From NCBI GenBank assembly GCA_002748705.1, contig PDSZ01000037.1, positions 1 through 26,184 of the forward strand: a stretch of DNA of 26,184 nt, read 5' to 3'. Source of the stretch: Candidatus Fermentibacterota bacterium (GTDB taxonomy: Bacteria; Fermentibacterota; Fermentibacteria; Fermentibacterales; Fermentibacteraceae). The translations under genes and the position numbers were made by a program. Shown here piece after piece: positions 23,957 through 26,184 of the stretch (position 1 is its first letter; each line of letters opens with the position of its first letter). The notes beneath the pieces are model-generated. The model was not told the origin of the DNA, did not search any database, and saw nothing but the letters and a program-made list of their open reading frames with translations.

Positions 23957-24744
23957 TGCTCAGGCTCCATTTCGGTGTTGAGGATCAGTTTCCACCTCTT
24001 GGACTTCTCAGCTGAACCTGGCAGGGCAGATCGTCTCAGCAGAGCATAACTTTCAGCTTCTTCCTGAACGAAAGAGTTCAACACATCGGCTGAGGCTGAT
24101 GAAGTTGAGAGATCAAGCACATAACCCAGCCTTTGAGCCCAGCTTGCAGGACACACGCTGGCAGCCTTGAGCAACTTCTCAGGATCTACCTGATCAGCCA
24201 GATCAAGAGCAACAGTAGCGGCATTGCTCAATCCTGCAGACTGTACCGGGAAGCCGAACATCTCCAGCAGGGTCAGCTCCAGCGTGGCAAATCTTACAGT
24301 TCCTGTAGGAGTGTTCAGCCGATTCACAGGCATACCAGTCAAGTCTTTTCTGACTATGTATCGTATTCTCTGGTTCCCGCAGACAGTATCTCTTCTGGGT
24401 TTCTCTACCATTATCTGATACATCTGGGGCTTCTGATGAGATGCTCCATACCGCTCAGCAGCGGACAGGAGACAGACATAGTAGTTCAGTCCCAGACTGT
24501 TCATCATCTGATCAATGAAGAAAGACGCAGGAGGACACCCTGTAATCCTGTACTCCAGAGGTACGATCACATGGAATCCTCTTGTTGGAGTGGCAATCAA
24601 TTTATCTCTTCTCAGATACCTGATCCCAGCCCTGACAGACTCCAGAGACTTGCCAATAGAGACCACAGCCTGTGAAGTGGTAAAACAGTACTCCCCATCA
24701 CTTACAAGCGAACTAACATAACCTCTCAGATCCTTTGCTCCCAC
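23953..24744 (-). CDS. abiEi: AbiEi-type antitoxin / transcriptional repressor
   Basis: The antitoxin of the AbiE pair, about 263 residues. The N-terminal part is a winged-helix domain (CFTTSQAVVSIGKSLESVRA, then YLRRDKLIATPTRGFHVIVP) expected to bind the promoter. The long C-terminal domain includes PPASFFIDQMM, YYVCLLSAAERYGASHQKPQ and the RFATLELTLLEM segment, all typical of the AbiEi_3 group. I place the start at the GTG at 24744, six bases after GGAAGGTG, rather than at GTG 24753, which lies inside that ribosome site. In known systems AbiEi represses its own operon through inverted repeats and neutralises AbiEii without binding it. A relic of the same gene's 3' end lies at 16226-16497. 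Confidence 0.88.
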   Translation of the reverse strand: MGAKDLRGYVSSLVSDGEYCFTTSQAVVSIGKSLESVRAGIRYLRRDKLIATPTRGFHVIVPLEYRITGCPPASFFIDQMMNSLGLNYYVCLLSAAERYGASHQKPQMYQIMVEKPRRDTVCGNQRIRYIVRKDLTGMPVNRLNTPTGTVRFATLELTLLEMFGFPVQSAGLSNAATVALDLADQVDPEKLLKAASVCPASWAQRLGYVLDLSTSSASADVLNSFVQEEAESYALLRRSALPGSAEKSKRWKLILNTEMEPEQ

Positions 24745-24780
24745 TGGAAACACCTTCCCAAGTCACTTCAATCTTTGCAT

Positions 24781-24848
24781 AATATGGCATATTCTCATGT
24801 GTACCGCAAACATCGCCGGGCTACCATACTGAATGCTCTGCAGAGCAT
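24781..24848. promoter_or_regulatory. Palindromes upstream of the AbiE operon
   Basis: ATGCTCTGCAGAGCAT (24833-24848) is a perfect 16-bp palindrome about 90 bases before the antitoxin start. AATATGGCATATT (24781-24793) is a second, with 6-bp arms, lying nearer the start over a possible -10 (TATTAT on the minus strand). AbiEi proteins repress their promoters via inverted repeats, so these are operator candidates. No consensus -35 is evident. Confidence 0.45.
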
Positions 24849-24993
24849 CCCCCTGGGAATTGATGCCACCTTCAGAAAAACGAAAACAGACTGATGCTGA
24901 CGAAGCTTTCAGATGAATCAGATCAGGAACTTGCCACTTGGGTTCCCCCTCAGCAGTGTACTTTCATAACATTATTGGCTTATTATCTATTCC

Positions 24994-25611
24994 AGGGCTT
25001 GATGTTCAACCCATCATCCCACTCAGCCCCGGGCCTGCATACCGACCAGTCCAGTTCGCCCCAAAGGACTTCCAGTAACAAGCAGGCTTTCAGACTGTGA
25101 TAAATCCTCATAAGGTATGAGGAAGCACCCTCCCTCAACAGCCTCTCAAGATTCATTACCAGGCAGACCATGCTTATTACAGTCTCACTCGTTTCCCGAA
25201 GCCTGGTCATTACCCGGTCGGTTGAACACCTCCGCTTACCTTCTCCGATCTTATCCTCTATTGCGTTCCTGATGTGCTCATCTTCATAGCTCTGTTGACA
25301 TTGAAACCGAACACGAATCTGCCGAAAATAGCTCGTTGGCTTCTCCTGAGACTTCGAAGATAAACTTCTTCCACGAAATCCCAGGGAACCAGCTTTGCCG
25401 GCCTGACCCATCTGTTCTCAGTATCCAGCGCGGAGCCTGAACGGAGTCTTGAATGCCTCAATTTCCAACTGACGGTTGTTATGCTGATACAATTGAACCT
25501 CCAGGTGCAAGGGTTTTGAGCAAATATGCTCATATTGCGTGCATTTCTATGCACCTAATATACCCTTATACCGTTGTGCTGTAAAGGGTTAAGGCTCCAG
25601 CACCAAGCCCT
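24994..25611 (-). mobile_element. Internally deleted IS1182/IS5-like element, copy 2
   Basis: About 618 bp, matching copy 1 with the same internal deletion and orientation. Imperfect terminal inverted repeats are visible: AGGGCTTGATG at the left end and, at the right end, the complement AGGGCTTGGTG. One frame keeps LYQHNNRQLEIEAFKTPF and the next ENRWVRPAKLVPWDFVEEVY, the familiar start of these transposases. The other piece carries RNAIEDKIGEGKRRCSTDRV and TSETVISMVCLVMNLERLL, the familiar end. It lies upstream of the AbiE operon, so the two copies bracket it as direct repeats. Confidence 0.75.
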
Positions 25612-25634
25612 AGTTATATTACATTGCCTATCGT

Positions 25635-25958
25635 TTACTTATTTTCTACTATATATTTCTTTATAGCATTTTTCCTTCTTGTTCTTTGTGTTTTGCTTTT
25701 TGTATTCGAACTCATTGAATTCTTATACTCTATTATACTCTCTTTTTTCTCTCTCTTACCAAAGTACTGTTTGTAAAAGCTATGCAATCCTTTTTTCATA
25801 TCTTCCATATTTCTATCCTCATAATAGCATTCACTACAAAAACACCATACACCATACATATGCGACACACCTTTACTTGCATATTCTTGCACTTCCATCT
25901 TTATATAATATTCTGCTATATTACTGAACGACCCTCGACTACAAGTCGAGGGGTTCAT
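25635..25958 (-). CDS. Small AT-rich ORF of unknown function
   Basis: A 107-residue frame overlapping the last bases of the IS200-type transposase gene. An internal ATG would give about 87 residues starting MEVQEYASKGVSHMYGVWCF. It holds a WCFCSEC motif near the middle and a very basic C-terminus (KSKTQRTRRKNAIKKYI). I do not recognise it. Base composition is much more AT-rich than the rest of the window, which suggests recent acquisition or non-coding sequence. It could be a real small gene carried next to the IS or a chance frame. Confidence 0.3.
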   Translation of the reverse strand: MNPSTCSRGSFSNIAEYYIKMEVQEYASKGVSHMYGVWCFCSECYYEDRNMEDMKKGLHSFYKQYFGKREKKESIIEYKNSMSSNTKSKTQRTRRKNAIKKYIVENK

Positions 25959-25980
25959 GAACCGTCGATTTGAAATCGAC
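25932..25980. repeat. End hairpins of the IS200/IS605-type element
   Basis: CCCTCGACT / AGTCGAGGG (25932-25952) is a 9-bp stem with a 3-base loop just after the transposase stop. GTCGATTT / AAATCGAC (25964-25980) is an 8-bp stem with a single-base centre inside the end of the coding region. Subterminal hairpins close to the tnpA stop are the sites recognised as single strands by Y1 transposases. Confidence 0.6.
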
Positions 25981-26184
25981 TATCATCCTGTACGGGCTCA
26001 CCTTCCTGTTCATCAATGTAAGCCTTTATCAGTTCGTCGGTGATGTTGCCAGTACTTACGGCAAGGTAGCCACGCGCCCAGAAGTGTCGGCCCCAGAACT
26101 TCTTTCGTAAATGAGGAAACTCCTGTAGTAAGACTCTGGAGCTTATCCCCTTAAGCCACTGTACTATCTTGCTGATATCATGAT
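25955..26184 (-). CDS. tnpA: IS200/IS605-family Y1 transposase (C-terminal half; runs off the window end)
   Basis: The last ~76 codons of a TnpA single-strand transposase. Landmarks are SKIVQWLKGISSRVLLQEFP, then FWGRHFWARGYLAVSTGNIT, then the C-terminal helix DELIKAYIDEQ, whose Tyr is the catalytic nucleophile of the family. The upstream part with the HUH metal motif is outside the window. The short acidic tail (EGEPVQDDSRFQ) overlaps an end hairpin. The reading frame is undamaged here, so of all mobile elements in the window this is the one most likely still active. No TnpB accessory gene follows at the 3' side. Confidence 0.88.
   Translation of the reverse strand, partial: HDISKIVQWLKGISSRVLLQEFPHLRKKFWGRHFWARGYLAVSTGNITDELIKAYIDEQEGEPVQDDSRFQIDGS

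Noticed and set aside
25932..25980. Closely spaced short palindromes resembling a CRISPR repeat pair
   Set aside because: Only two, different in sequence, and directly explained as IS200/IS605 end hairpins next to tnpA.

Overview
The window looks like an accessory-rich piece of a bacterial chromosome of moderate GC. Nearly all intact genes lie on the minus strand; the symporter and the pseudogene after it are the plus-strand exceptions. A TetR-controlled envelope operon (LolA-like protein, beta-barrel protein ending in Phe, MMPL/RND pump) implies a diderm cell. The NHL/6-bladed-propeller lipoproteins, an anaerobe-type ChlI with a Cys cluster, and a small exported W-G-rich peptide resemble proteins I associate with the FCB superphylum (for example Fermentibacterota-like lineages). 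That placement is an inference and weak; no rRNA or other phylogenetic marker is present.

Layout. 1-4700: the N-terminal part of an ABC ATPase, a propeller lipoprotein, a sodium:solute symporter, and a broken paralogue of the propeller lipoprotein preceded by an IS1380-type relic. 4700-5600: an IS graveyard (IS3 and other DDE relics). 5590-12010: an LCMT-type methyltransferase, then an operon read leftward as TetR - LolA-like - outer membrane barrel - MMPL pump. It is driven by a consensus sigma-70 promoter with palindromic operator candidates. 12100-13075: a toxin-first PIN/Phd-like toxin-antitoxin pair whose antitoxin is frameshifted twice. 13440-15442: an O-methyltransferase - TetR - small exported peptide unit with its own promoter and palindrome. 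15450-16500: a decayed transposase and a decayed C-terminal piece of an AbiEi gene. 16509-20950: tldD, a tiny ORF that looks like the beginning of a lost tldE, then ChlI-like and ChlD-like AAA+/VWA genes, with no chelatase large subunit in view. 21118-22290: an IS1380-type relic and an AbrB/PIN toxin-antitoxin pair. 22524-25611: an AbiEi/AbiEii (type IV TA or abortive infection) operon bracketed by two same-direction copies of a ~610 bp internally deleted IS1182/IS5-like element. 25612-26184: an AT-rich patch and the 3' end of an IS200/IS605 Y1 transposase with its end hairpins.

How it works together. The TetR/LolA-like/barrel/MMPL set is a plausible self-regulated system for moving lipid or another hydrophobic substrate between membranes. 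The O-methyltransferase/TetR unit is regulated separately in the same style. The right two thirds is a defence and mobile-element island with three toxin-antitoxin loci (one apparently missing its antitoxin) and at least eight transposon relics. The least ordinary locus is tldD + ChlI + ChlD: a peptide-degrading metalloprotease gene beside a two-component AAA+/VWA motor, with its usual partners (TldE, chelatase H/N subunit) missing or decayed.
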